A stretch of DNA of 64,000 nt from NCBI RefSeq assembly GCF_009547075.1, contig NZ_WIPH01000009.1, positions 28,404-92,403 of the forward strand, in the 5' to 3' direction. Made by a program: the position numbers and the translations under genes. Below are positions 49,982 to 57,523 of this stretch, piece by piece (position 1 is the first letter of the stretch; each line of letters opens with the position of its first letter). The stretch comes from Gluconobacter aidae. Its GTDB lineage: Bacteria; Pseudomonadota; Alphaproteobacteria; Acetobacterales; Acetobacteraceae. The notes under the pieces were generated by a model. That model was not told where the DNA came from. It ran no database searches and saw only the letters and a program-made list of their open reading frames with translations.

Positions 49982-51844
49982 ATGGCCGAACTTCGCCGCG
50001 TCGATCCGAAAACCCTTGTGCCCAACCCGAACAATCCGCGCTCTTCCATCGGAAGTCTGGAGGAACTGCGCAAGCTGGCCCTGAACATCAGGGCGATCGG
50101 CATCCTCCATCCCCCCGCCGTCCGGGAACTGGAAGACGGACGCCTGATGATCGTGGCCGGACATCGTCGCACGCAGGGAGCCATCTATGCGGGGCTTCCT
50201 GAAATCGACGTCTATGTCGGAGATCAGAGCGAAGACCTCGATGCCCTGGCCGCCGTCAGCGAGAACTTCGTCCGTCTCGACATGACGGAGCCGGAGCAGT
50301 GGAACAGCGTCACCCGCCTGCGTGAGGAGCTTGGCTACACGGATCCGCAGGTCTGTTCGGCCCTGATGGTGACGCCGAGCTATCTCAAGCGTCTTAGCCT
50401 TCTGGCGAAGCTGCACCCGCCCATCCTCGACGCCATCGCCCTTGGGCGTGGACCGGATGACCGCCAGCGCAAGATTATCGCCCAGGCATCTTTGGACGAG
50501 CAGCGTAACGCATGGGCGGAAATGTTCTCCGAGAGCGTGGAAGACGACGAGGATCCGGCCGAGTATCGCGTGAAGGCCGATGATCCGAAGGACACCGTGG
50601 CCTGGGGCGCCCTTGCCCGGAACCTTGAGCAGCGGGAATGGTATGCCCGCGACGCCCGGTTTGGTGATGATCTTGCGCGCAAGCACAATATCGTTTGGAT
50701 GGAGGATCTGTTTGCCGAGCCCGGAACGGACAGCCGCTACACGCTCGATGCCACGGCTTACGCGGCAGCGCAGCAGGACTGGCTGGACAATGAGCGGCCC
50801 GAAAACTCCATTATTCTGGGCTCGGACGAGTACGGATACGTCCGCGCGCCCGAAGGTTTCATCACCATGGGAACCTGGATGGCGACACAGGAGGGTGAGG
50901 TCATGGGCTACGGCCTTAATCCCCGGACCCTGAAGATCGTGGAAGAACGCTGCCGCCCTTCTGTTGCCTTCACGCAAAGCCATGCGAACGGACCCGCAGA
51001 GCCCGAGGCTCCCAAGGAACGACCGGACGTTTCCGGGACCGGCCACAAGATGATCGGCGAGATCCGCACCGTCGCCTTGCGCGAAGCCCTCGGCGAGGTG
51101 GCCGAGACGGCCGATCCATGGGAGCTGATCGCAGCCCTCCTGCTGGCGCTGGAAGCCGAGAACGTCCGTGTGCATGGCGATGCCAGCGGGAATAACTGGT
51201 CAGAGCCAACCGCGCGCACGCTCGCGATGGCTGACCTGTTCCCTGAGGGCAGCCTTGTCCGTGACGAGACGCTGATCCGCCGCCATGCCGTCACCGTCCT
51301 GCAAAGCATCCTGAACTGCGACGTGTCGATGCACAGCGGCAGTGGCCTGCCAGCGCAGCTCGTGGGCGTCCTGTTCGGTGCCGACCAGAAGATGCCCAGC
51401 ATGGCCTTTGAGGCGTTCCTCAAATGCTACAGCAAGCCCGGCATCACCAAAGCCGTGCAGGCAGAAGGGCTTGCGCCGCAGAACACCGGCAAGGAAATGC
51501 GTGCGGTCCTCATGAACCATGTCGGGGAAGGCCATTGGCTGCCCGAGGTCGCATCGTTTGCGCAGGCGCAGGACGTCTGGACGCAAAAGCAGAAGAAAAA
51601 ACAGGCGAAGATCCGGGAGCTGGAAAGCGTGGTGGACGATGAGGACCTGGACGAGATGCCTGAAGATGATTTCGATGGAGCAGCCGATGATGAGGCCGAC
51701 CTGTCGCACGGCCCTGTCGTGCCAGTGACGGAGCCGGACTCCGAAGAGACTTTCTCTCTGCAAGCGCCCGAGCCCGAGCCGTCGGAGCACACCGAGGCCA
51801 TGCAGTTCATGCGGGACCACCTCGAAATCGTTGTCGTGGCCTGA
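49982..51844 (+). CDS. ParB/Spo0J-type N-terminal domain protein, large plasmid form
   Basis: 620 aa, about twice a chromosomal ParB. Residues 5-100 are the ParB/Srx-like domain: LVPNPNNPRS, ILHPPAVRELEDGRLMIVAG and the HRRTQGA CTP-binding type motif. Residues about 115-150 are an HTH (TDPQVCSALMVTPSYLKRL). The remaining 450 residues are specific to this form and end in an acidic tail (DDEDLDEMPEDDFDG). It is not next to parA, and parA already has an RHH partner, so its job is probably other than partition. Similar proteins sit beside DarB-like and SSB genes on large plasmids. Confidence 0.82.
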   Translation: MAELRRVDPKTLVPNPNNPRSSIGSLEELRKLALNIRAIGILHPPAVRELEDGRLMIVAGHRRTQGAIYAGLPEIDVYVGDQSEDLDALAAVSENFVRLDMTEPEQWNSVTRLREELGYTDPQVCSALMVTPSYLKRLSLLAKLHPPILDAIALGRGPDDRQRKIIAQASLDEQRNAWAEMFSESVEDDEDPAEYRVKADDPKDTVAWGALARNLEQREWYARDARFGDDLARKHNIVWMEDLFAEPGTDSRYTLDATAYAAAQQDWLDNERPENSIILGSDEYGYVRAPEGFITMGTWMATQEGEVMGYGLNPRTLKIVEERCRPSVAFTQSHANGPAEPEAPKERPDVSGTGHKMIGEIRTVALREALGEVAETADPWELIAALLLALEAENVRVHGDASGNNWSEPTARTLAMADLFPEGSLVRDETLIRRHAVTVLQSILNCDVSMHSGSGLPAQLVGVLFGADQKMPSMAFEAFLKCYSKPGITKAVQAEGLAPQNTGKEMRAVLMNHVGEGHWLPEVASFAQAQDVWTQKQKKKQAKIRELESVVDDEDLDEMPEDDFDGAADDEADLSHGPVVPVTEPDSEETFSLQAPEPEPSEHTEAMQFMRDHLEIVVVA

Positions 51845-52005
51845 AGCAGGGAGAGGGAAAAGAAAAGGAAAGGAGGGGAGGGGCGCTGCCATCGCGCTCC
51901 GTCCGGGTCAAAAGGTGGCTCCTCACCGGCTGCGCCGCTTCCGGTGCCGGCGCACGCGCCGCTTTTGACCCGGCCCTCCCGCGCTGACGCGGGAGAAGAC
52001 ATCAC
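51845..52005 (+). repeat. Intergenic polypurine/GC-hairpin element D
   Basis: A purine tract at 51845-51884 is followed by CCGGGTCAAAAG (51903-51914) paired with CTTTTGACCCGG (51962-51973), and a second hairpin CTCCCGCG-CTGA-CGCGGGAG (51976-51995). It lies between the ParB-like gene and the next small gene. Confidence 0.65.
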
Positions 52006-52032
52006 GAAAATCCAAAGGAAAAGGATCAGACG

Positions 52033-52713
52033 ATGTTCGTCCCCACTCTCGCTCCCATTCAGGTCGGCACCCGCGTTTACACTCACCTCTACAGCCGGGG
52101 AGCCGGAATCGTCATGGCTGTTTACGGCAAGGAAAGCCCGACCACCGTCCGGTCCCTGTCGCGTGGCGGGGCCATCGTGTCGGGCGGGAGCGCCTCCTAC
52201 GATATCGTCTTTGCCTGTGGCTCGATCTCCCGTCGTCTGCCCGAGGCCATTCTGCGCGGTGTCCAGTGGCGGATCGAAGCCGACAAGAAACTGGCAAGCG
52301 CTGAGGAGATCGCCTTCCTCCGCACCCATGCCGAAGAGGTTGAGGCTGAGAAGGTGGCAGCCGAAGCGCGCGCGAAAGCCGAACATGCCGCCGAGGTCGC
52401 AGCACTCCGCGTCAACCCGGACTATGCCCATCTGGAGCAGGGCGACGACAGCAGCGGCACGCTGGCGGCCAAAAACATCCGCCGGATGCTGAAGAAGGCT
52501 TTCCCGAAGGTGAAGTTTTCCGTCCGCAAAAGCCACTACGGCAGTGTGACTGTGCGGACCGAGGAGGATCTCGATGAGACGGCGACCGAAACCCTCCAGG
52601 CCATCACGTCGCGGTTCAAGTCCGGATATTACGACTGGCAGTCCGACTGCCACCTGACCAGCAACAGCCCTTGGCAGGACGTGTTCGGCAGCTCCGAATT
52701 TGTGAGCGACTAA
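52033..52713 (+). CDS. LPD29-like plasmid protein
   Basis: 226 aa. The N-terminal 70 residues form a small beta-rich domain (GTRVYTHLYSRGAGIVMAVYG). A Glu/Ala-rich coiled coil lies at about 90-135. Residues 150-205 (KNIRRMLKKAFPKVKFSV, SHYGSVTVRTEEDLDE) match the pattern of the large polyvalent protein-associated domain 29. Such domains ride on proteins delivered or expressed early in conjugation or phage infection. Exact function unknown. A terminator follows. Confidence 0.65.
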   Translation: MFVPTLAPIQVGTRVYTHLYSRGAGIVMAVYGKESPTTVRSLSRGGAIVSGGSASYDIVFACGSISRRLPEAILRGVQWRIEADKKLASAEEIAFLRTHAEEVEAEKVAAEARAKAEHAAEVAALRVNPDYAHLEQGDDSSGTLAAKNIRRMLKKAFPKVKFSVRKSHYGSVTVRTEEDLDETATETLQAITSRFKSGYYDWQSDCHLTSNSPWQDVFGSSEFVSD

Positions 52714-52739
52714 GCCTTTCTTTTTTCGTCCGCCCTTCA

Positions 52740-52767
52740 AGGCCGCCCGTTCCGGAGCGGCCTTTTT
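52740..52767 (+). terminator. Rho-independent terminator
   Basis: AGGCCGC (52740-52746) pairs with GCGGCCT (52757-52763), and the T-run TTTTT ends at 52767. It closes the LPD29-like gene, 27 nt after its stop. Confidence 0.88.
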
Positions 52768-52784
52768 CAGTTCTGGAGCCCGAC

Positions 52785-53192
52785 ATGCCCGTTTTTATTG
52801 TGACGCTCAGCGAGCGCCAGCTTCTCTCCGATCGCGTCACCTTTCAGGTCGAGGCCGAGACGGCCGAGGCAGCCGGTCAGCTTGTGCTGGACGCAACGGC
52901 CGACGAGCCGAACGAGAGCGGGCTGCGCCCGGTTCGCCTGCCAGACGGTCAGAAGACCGTTCTCGAACCCGGAGACGTGGACGGCAATGAGGTCTCGGTG
53001 TCCGTCCGCCCGGTCGATCAGCCGGATGCGGTGGCCACGCAGATCGGCGCGTGCTGGCATCTGGATCTCTCGGCACCTGAAGCGCGCCGCCTTCTGCCGG
53101 TTCTGACCGGTGCGGTTGTGGACGAGGACGATCCCGTGACGCGTGCGCTCTGTGTCCGCCTGGCGCGGCAGGTCGCCAATCTCGCGCAGTAG
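52785..53192 (+). CDS. Small hypothetical plasmid protein
   Basis: 135 aa from the ATG at 52785 (TGGAG upstream). Acidic, alpha/beta, with VTLSERQLLSDRVTFQVEAE and a helical C terminus. No signal peptide or recognised domain. It is one of a run of short, same-strand, backbone-like genes. Confidence 0.65.
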   Translation: MPVFIVTLSERQLLSDRVTFQVEAETAEAAGQLVLDATADEPNESGLRPVRLPDGQKTVLEPGDVDGNEVSVSVRPVDQPDAVATQIGACWHLDLSAPEARRLLPVLTGAVVDEDDPVTRALCVRLARQVANLAQ

Positions 53193-53380
53193 GAGGCGGG
53201 AAAAGAAAAAGGGGGAAGGGAAAAAAAGAGAGGGCAGGCACCACACCGGAGCCTGTCTGGCAAAGGGTGGGTCGGCCGTGTCCTCGCTGCGCTGCGGGTC
53301 GTCCGATCCCGCTGCGTTGCAGCGCCTTTGCCAGCCAGTCTCCGCTGCGGTCGCCGGAAGAGGTCATGAAAGAAAACAGG
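53193..53380 (+). repeat. Intergenic polypurine/GC-rich element C
   Basis: A purine tract (53195-53235) is followed by a block homologous to element B from 53263. CTGGCAAAGG (53257-53266) pairs with CCTTTGCCAG (53325-53334) and closes the whole as a large stem. The block ends at the ribosome site of the next gene. Confidence 0.65.
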
Positions 53381-53388
53381 AGAATGAC

Positions 53389-53517
53389 ATGGCCGACTTT
53401 TCCAATCTGCGTCCCCGCAACCGCACAGAATGGCTCGAAGTCGCGGGCTTCGTAGGAGGTGCAGCGCTGTTCGCAGCCTTCATCGTTCTGGTGGTGGTGC
53501 TTCCCGCCTTTCTCTGA
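53389..53517 (+). CDS. 42-aa single-span membrane protein
   Basis: The sequence opens MADFSNLRPRNRTEWLEVAG and then has one hydrophobic helix (FAAFIVLVVVLPAFL) to the end. The SD CAGGAGA lies 5 nt before the ATG. The N terminus should stay inside. No family recognised. Confidence 0.6.
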   Translation: MADFSNLRPRNRTEWLEVAGFVGGAALFAAFIVLVVVLPAFL

Positions 53518-53571
53518 CCGATCCGAGATCAGCCGCCCTCACGGGCGGCGCTGTCCTGTGTGGAGATCACC

Positions 53572-53922
53572 ATGCCGACATACACTCTGGCTGCCATCCC
53601 TGCGGCCTCTCACGGGAGCTTAATCTCCTGTTTATCTCCGGGCCGTTACAGAAAGACCCGGATCGAGGCGCCTGATCTTGCCGGGATCCGGGCAGCCGTC
53701 GCCGAGTACGGCACGCGCCTGCGCGGCGACTATCCGGAGGCCTCCTTTCTTGTGTCTGTGACACCCGAGCGTGGGAGCGATCATCCCGAGGGCTTCTGCG
53801 AGGCCCGGTGGAAGGGATCCCTCGGTACCGAGCAGTGGATCAGGATGATCCCTGAGGAGACGCCGTTCAAAGCCTACCTCGCCAGGGTTGAGGCGATGCT
53901 TAACCGCGAGGTGCGGTCATGA
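53572..53922 (+). CDS. Small hypothetical plasmid protein
   Basis: 116 aa from the ATG at 53572 (GGAG 6 nt upstream); a GTG at 53560 is less likely. YTLAAIPAASHGSLIS and RIEAPDLAGIRAAVAEYG suggest a small alpha/beta domain. Its stop overlaps the next start (ATGA). Confidence 0.65.
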   Translation: MPTYTLAAIPAASHGSLISCLSPGRYRKTRIEAPDLAGIRAAVAEYGTRLRGDYPEASFLVSVTPERGSDHPEGFCEARWKGSLGTEQWIRMIPEETPFKAYLARVEAMLNREVRS

Positions 53923-54440
53923 GCAGCATAGAGCCAGCATCCATTGCGTGCCCGTCCCTGCGGCGGCCGCCGATCGAGCCTCAGGGCCTCACCGCGACGC
54001 AGTTCAGTGACACGGTCGAGAAAGCGAAAATCGGCAACGCGCTCCTGTCCTTCATCGCACGCGGGTTTCCGCAGAGCGCGTGGAACCGCACACTGTACAA
54101 CCGCCTGAGCCAGATGTTCGGGCATATCGCCCATTACGACATCCACGGCTTCTGGGGCGCGCAGTTCTCCACGACACAGGCGCGTCTGGGCTTCCTGCGC
54201 GGCATCGCCCTGTACCGCTGTTATGGCGATCCGGCGTGGACCTGGTCGGACGTCGAACGCGACATCCGCAACCGCATCATCGGCAGCGGGCTGATCGACG
54301 CCTACACGCGCGCCCTTGCCGCCGAGCAGGAGGCACGCGACCGGGCCGATCTGGCCCGTCTGGCACAGCGCTTCCGGATCTCCCTGCCATCCGAACACCA
54401 GCCTCTCCCTGCCGCGCCCGTGCAGGCCGAGCTTTTCTGA
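53919..54440 (+). CDS. Hypothetical conserved-type plasmid protein
   Basis: 173 aa, coupled by ATGA to the gene before. Aromatic- and Arg-rich helices (SAWNRTLYNRLSQMFGHIAH, QARLGFLRGIALYRCYGDP) and a helical Glu/Ala-rich C terminus. It lies directly before the SSB gene, so a DNA-transaction role is plausible, but no domain is recognised. Confidence 0.65.
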   Translation: MSSIEPASIACPSLRRPPIEPQGLTATQFSDTVEKAKIGNALLSFIARGFPQSAWNRTLYNRLSQMFGHIAHYDIHGFWGAQFSTTQARLGFLRGIALYRCYGDPAWTWSDVERDIRNRIIGSGLIDAYTRALAAEQEARDRADLARLAQRFRISLPSEHQPLPAAPVQAELF

Positions 54441-54466
54441 CACGGGCCAGAGAAAAGGACAGAGCA

Positions 54467-54817
54467 ATGGCTCAGACCCTCAGCCTTGCCATCGTCATTG
54501 GCAACCTTGGCGCGGATCCTGAAATCCGCACAGGACAGGACGGACACCGCGTGGCCCTTTTCCGTCTGGCGACGGACAGCCACCGTACCGACCCCCACAC
54601 CGGCCGCCGCGTCCCCCAGACCGTGTGGCACAGGATCGTCTGCCACAACGATTTTCTGACAGATCTTCTGGAGCGACGCGCCCGCAAGGGCCAGCTCGTG
54701 TTCGTGCGCGGCGCTTACGAAGTCCGCCCGGGTACCGATCAGGGGCCGCCTGAACCCGAGATCGTCGTGAGCGCCCAGGACGGGGATGTGAGGATCCTCA
54801 CCGACACAGGCCGCTGA
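54467..54817 (+). CDS. ssb: Single-stranded DNA-binding protein
   Basis: 116 aa from the ATG at 54467 (AAAAGGA upstream). OB-fold SSB pattern: IVIGNLGADPEIRTGQDGHR, VALFRLATDSHR, VWHRIVCHNDFLTDLLERRA, KGQLVFVRGAYEVR. It is short: the usual disordered linker and acidic DDDIPF-type tip, which recruits repair proteins, are missing (it ends ILTDTGR). It would coat the plasmid strand entering by conjugation. Confidence 0.9.
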   Translation: MAQTLSLAIVIGNLGADPEIRTGQDGHRVALFRLATDSHRTDPHTGRRVPQTVWHRIVCHNDFLTDLLERRARKGQLVFVRGAYEVRPGTDQGPPEPEIVVSAQDGDVRILTDTGR

Positions 54818-54846
54818 CGTCCTCTTTCTTCGAAACACGCACGCAA

Positions 54847-54869
54847 ACCGGCCCTGGAGCCGGTCTTTT
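54847..54869 (+). terminator. Rho-independent terminator of ssb
   Basis: ACCGGC (54847-54852) pairs with GCCGGT (54859-54864) around CCTGGA, then CTTTTT. It lies 30 nt after the ssb stop. Confidence 0.88.
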
Positions 54870-54909
54870 TATACCCGCTTCCTGACAGAGGCGGGTCTCA
54901 GGAGGTTTT

Positions 54910-55131
54910 ATGTTCTATTCGACGCCCGCTCCCCTCACAGTCCCTCGCAGTCAAGCGCGCGCGCTGAGTGTCCGCCTCATGGCAGAGGCCGTGCTCCTGG
55001 AGGACACGGATCAGTCCCTCATGCTGCCATCGCGCCTGACGGCCGGTTTCCGCCGCAAGGCCGCGACCCTGCGCCGTCGGTCACACGAGAAGCTCCTGGA
55101 CAGCCTTGATCGTCCGGAAGGTGTGGCATGA
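54910..55131 (+). CDS. Small basic hypothetical protein
   Basis: 73 aa, preceded by a strong AGGAGG. Helical and Arg/Leu-rich in its second half (FRRKAATLRRRSHEKLLDSL). Its stop overlaps the next start (ATGA). Unrecognised. Confidence 0.65.
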   Translation: MFYSTPAPLTVPRSQARALSVRLMAEAVLLEDTDQSLMLPSRLTAGFRRKAATLRRRSHEKLLDSLDRPEGVA

Positions 55132-55298
55132 GGACGGCGACGGTGGACCGCCGCGCGTATTCACGCCGTTTCTGGGACGGAAAAACGCGGTTCTCACAGG
55201 CCGTGAGACGCACACTGGCGGACCTGGAGCGACAGAAAGGGCAGACGAAGAAGGACGATGAGGAGAGGAAGGATGCGCGATCCCTGAAAAAAAGCTGA
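55128..55298 (+). CDS. 56-aa basic protein coupled to the previous gene
   Basis: Found by direct reading: the ATG at 55128 overlaps the preceding TGA. It starts MRTATVDRRAYSRRFWDGKT and ends with a Lys/Asp/Glu-rich tail (KKDDEERKDARSLKKS). Strongly basic and helical, possibly nucleic-acid binding. No family recognised. Confidence 0.55.
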   Translation: MRTATVDRRAYSRRFWDGKTRFSQAVRRTLADLERQKGQTKKDDEERKDARSLKKS

Positions 55299-55311
55299 GG
55301 CCGAGCGCTTC

Positions 55312-55321
55312 AGTCGCAGAT
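55312..55321 (+). promoter_or_regulatory. AGTCGCAGAT leader motif, copy 6
   Basis: Exact motif 14 nt after the previous stop. An ATG at 55362 lies 40 nt on, the usual spacing for this motif family, and opens a frame that runs on into the Toprim gene. Confidence 0.55.
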
Positions 55322-55874
55322 GGCACGGGCAGACTGGTGACACTTCTTGAAGGATCCGTTCATGCCGAACCATCAGACGTTGCCGCTTCAACCACCCCTT
55401 GCGGGGTGGCACGGAGCTGTGTTCCGACCTCGCCGTCATGCGATCAGTGTGACAGTCACGGACCGAGGGTCTCAAGACAACCCTTCGGGCTCCAGACCGC
55501 GTCTTTCGTCAAAAGAAGGCCGCGTTCATCGCAGGACGATGTCCCGCGCTGCCCGCAACCCGCTTTTGCCGATCCGCAGTCTTCCGGTCCTGACACCCTC
55601 GGCCCGCAACTGTCGTGTTCCTGGCAGGACGGGACGAGAAAAACGTCTCCACACATTTCCTTTCAGCGGCAACACCGGGGGCTGCGCTGCCCCCGAGACC
55701 CCCGCAGGACGAACAAGAAAAACTGGTTTTTGTCGCGCTGGACGCAAGAACTATTTCCATAAAACAAGTAAATATATTGCACGGTATTCCGTTATATTCA
55801 GTGGATATTGTGACGGTAATTTACTATACTTCCCAAAGATCGAAAGTAACGGACGTTCCGGAGGATTTTCCGTC
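55322..55874 (+). other. Leader or N-terminal extension region of the Toprim gene
   Basis: 553 bp. An open frame with no stop runs from the ATG at 55362 in phase into the Toprim gene, which would add 171 residues of Arg/Pro-rich, low-complexity sequence. Codon use and amino-acid make-up look non-coding, and a good ribosome site (CGGAGG) exists at the later start. The right end (55740-55860) is AT-rich and may hold a promoter. Confidence 0.5.
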
Positions 55875-56855
55875 ATGGCTTACCAGAACTCGCCTCAGCA
55901 GATGAACGACGAACTCCAGAAGTTTCGTGACGAGATCAGTTGCATCGTTGTTCTGGAACATGCCGGTTACAGGTTCGCCCGGTCCGAAAGTTCCGCCCGT
56001 CACATGCGCTTTCGTCGCCAGAAGGGCGAGAGCATCATCGTGACCCACGGCGGCAAGGGCTGGTGGGATCCGCATAACTCCTCTTCGATCGTCAAAGGCT
56101 CGGTCATCGACCTGGTCCGGTTCCTCAATCCGGGCATGTCCCTTGGCAACGCGCGCGTTGAACTGCGTGGAATGCTGGGCCTGACGCCGAGCGGGGCCGA
56201 GTACGTGGCGGAACCGAAGGAGCGCAAGCCCGCGCGTGATCCGCAATATATGTGGAAGAACCGTCAGGCGCCCCATCCGGGGTCGGCCGCCTGGACCTAT
56301 CTGACCCGCGACCGTGCGTTGCCGGAGAGCGTCCTTCGTCTGGCGATCCAGCAGGGTCTTCTGCGTGAGGGCATGAAGGGCACGGCCTGGTTCGCCCATA
56401 GCAACAACGCAGGCGAGCTGACCGGCATGGAGATGCGCGGGCCGGACTATCGCGGCTTTTCCTCGGGCGGCGGTGGCAAGATGCTCTTCCGGATGAGGAC
56501 TGGCGAAAAAGGGGAAACGCCCGTTCGTCTGGTCATCGGTGAGTCTGCCATCGACGTGTTGTCCTATGCAGCCATGGACCCGTTCAATTTCGAACCCAGC
56601 CTGTATGTCTCAACAGGTGGCGGCATGAGCCCCGAGGCCCTGGAGGAGTTTCGTGCGCTTCTCGGCACCCTTGAGGCAGGCGGCCGTGTCATGATTGCCG
56701 TGGACTGCGATGCCCAGGGCGACCGTTACGAAGAGATCTATGCACCCATGATCCGTGAGGCCGGGCTGAAACCCCTGCGCTACTCGCCGAGTGCCAGGGA
56801 CAAGGACTGGAACGCGGTCCTGCAGCGCCGCGCCCGTCAGGACGTGGCCGCATGA
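55875..56855 (+). CDS. DUF3991/Toprim-domain protein (primase-like)
   Basis: 326 aa from the ATG at 55875. Residues 1-115 read like the N-terminal part of plasmid DUF3991 proteins (KGWWDPHNSSSIVKGSVIDL, a zinc-less primase-like module). The C-terminal 110 residues are a Toprim fold with conserved E223 (VIGESAIDVLS) and D277/D279 (IAVDCDAQGD). Proteins of this layout are widespread on mobile plasmids and may act as conjugation or replication primases. The stop overlaps the next gene by 4 nt. Confidence 0.82.
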   Translation: MAYQNSPQQMNDELQKFRDEISCIVVLEHAGYRFARSESSARHMRFRRQKGESIIVTHGGKGWWDPHNSSSIVKGSVIDLVRFLNPGMSLGNARVELRGMLGLTPSGAEYVAEPKERKPARDPQYMWKNRQAPHPGSAAWTYLTRDRALPESVLRLAIQQGLLREGMKGTAWFAHSNNAGELTGMEMRGPDYRGFSSGGGGKMLFRMRTGEKGETPVRLVIGESAIDVLSYAAMDPFNFEPSLYVSTGGGMSPEALEEFRALLGTLEAGGRVMIAVDCDAQGDRYEEIYAPMIREAGLKPLRYSPSARDKDWNAVLQRRARQDVAA

Positions 56856-57523
56856 AACAGAGTAAATCCCGTCTGAGCTGGCAGGCCGTCACGCTGATCC
56901 TGTGGCGGCAGGACACGGAGGCCATGAAGGTCTGGAAGCGTGCCGGGGTGGGATCCTCTGCCCCTGAGGTCTTCTGCGAGGCGCAGACGCCCGAGGGTCT
57001 GGTGCAGGGTGTCGTGATCGGCGGTGATCGCCTGAATGACGCCTGGGACCGCGACGGCGAGCTGATCGTCTTCACCCGCAAGTCCACGATCGTCCGTCTG
57101 AACGGACCTGAACTCCCAACGCTCACTTTGTCAGCCTGCCCCAAGGCTTTTGAGGACGTCATGATGTATAACGACACCCGATCAACGGCCCGCCAGCATA
57201 TCGACCAGATGGTTCTCAAGAGCGGCCTGACCTTCAACATGCTGGGCCACGAAAAGGCCTCTGCGATCTGGATGGATCATGCGCGCCGCCTCGGCTGTAC
57301 GGATCCTGAAGCGCCGGAGATGCCGGTCCCGCATCAGCTCGTGTGGCTGGGCAGCGGCCTGAACCGCGCACTGGCCCTCGTCATTGCCGGGCGTTGGGAC
57401 GGCCCTCATGAGGGCTTCAATCTCTATCATCCGCTGACCCTCTTTACCGACAGCAGCAATGTCGTGGCCGTTGAGGATCCGGTGGCGTCTGAAGTCTATC
57501 CGGTTGAGCAGGTGCCCGCATGA
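56852..57523 (+). CDS. Hypothetical plasmid protein between Toprim and UvrD-like genes
   Basis: 223 aa, coupled by ATGA to the genes on both sides. Mixed alpha/beta, with LSWQAVTLILWRQDTEAMKV and HQLVWLGSGLNRALALVIAG. No signal peptide or recognised domain. The three-gene overlap chain (Toprim, this, UvrD-like) suggests joint work on incoming or replicating DNA. Confidence 0.65.
   Translation: MKQSKSRLSWQAVTLILWRQDTEAMKVWKRAGVGSSAPEVFCEAQTPEGLVQGVVIGGDRLNDAWDRDGELIVFTRKSTIVRLNGPELPTLTLSACPKAFEDVMMYNDTRSTARQHIDQMVLKSGLTFNMLGHEKASAIWMDHARRLGCTDPEAPEMPVPHQLVWLGSGLNRALALVIAGRWDGPHEGFNLYHPLTLFTDSSNVVAVEDPVASEVYPVEQVPA

Noticed and set aside
55347..55874. 171-residue N-terminal extension of the Toprim protein
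   Set aside because: Low-complexity Arg/Pro-rich translation and a good ribosome site at the later ATG. Kept only as a possibility because the leader motif spacing fits the ATG at 55362.
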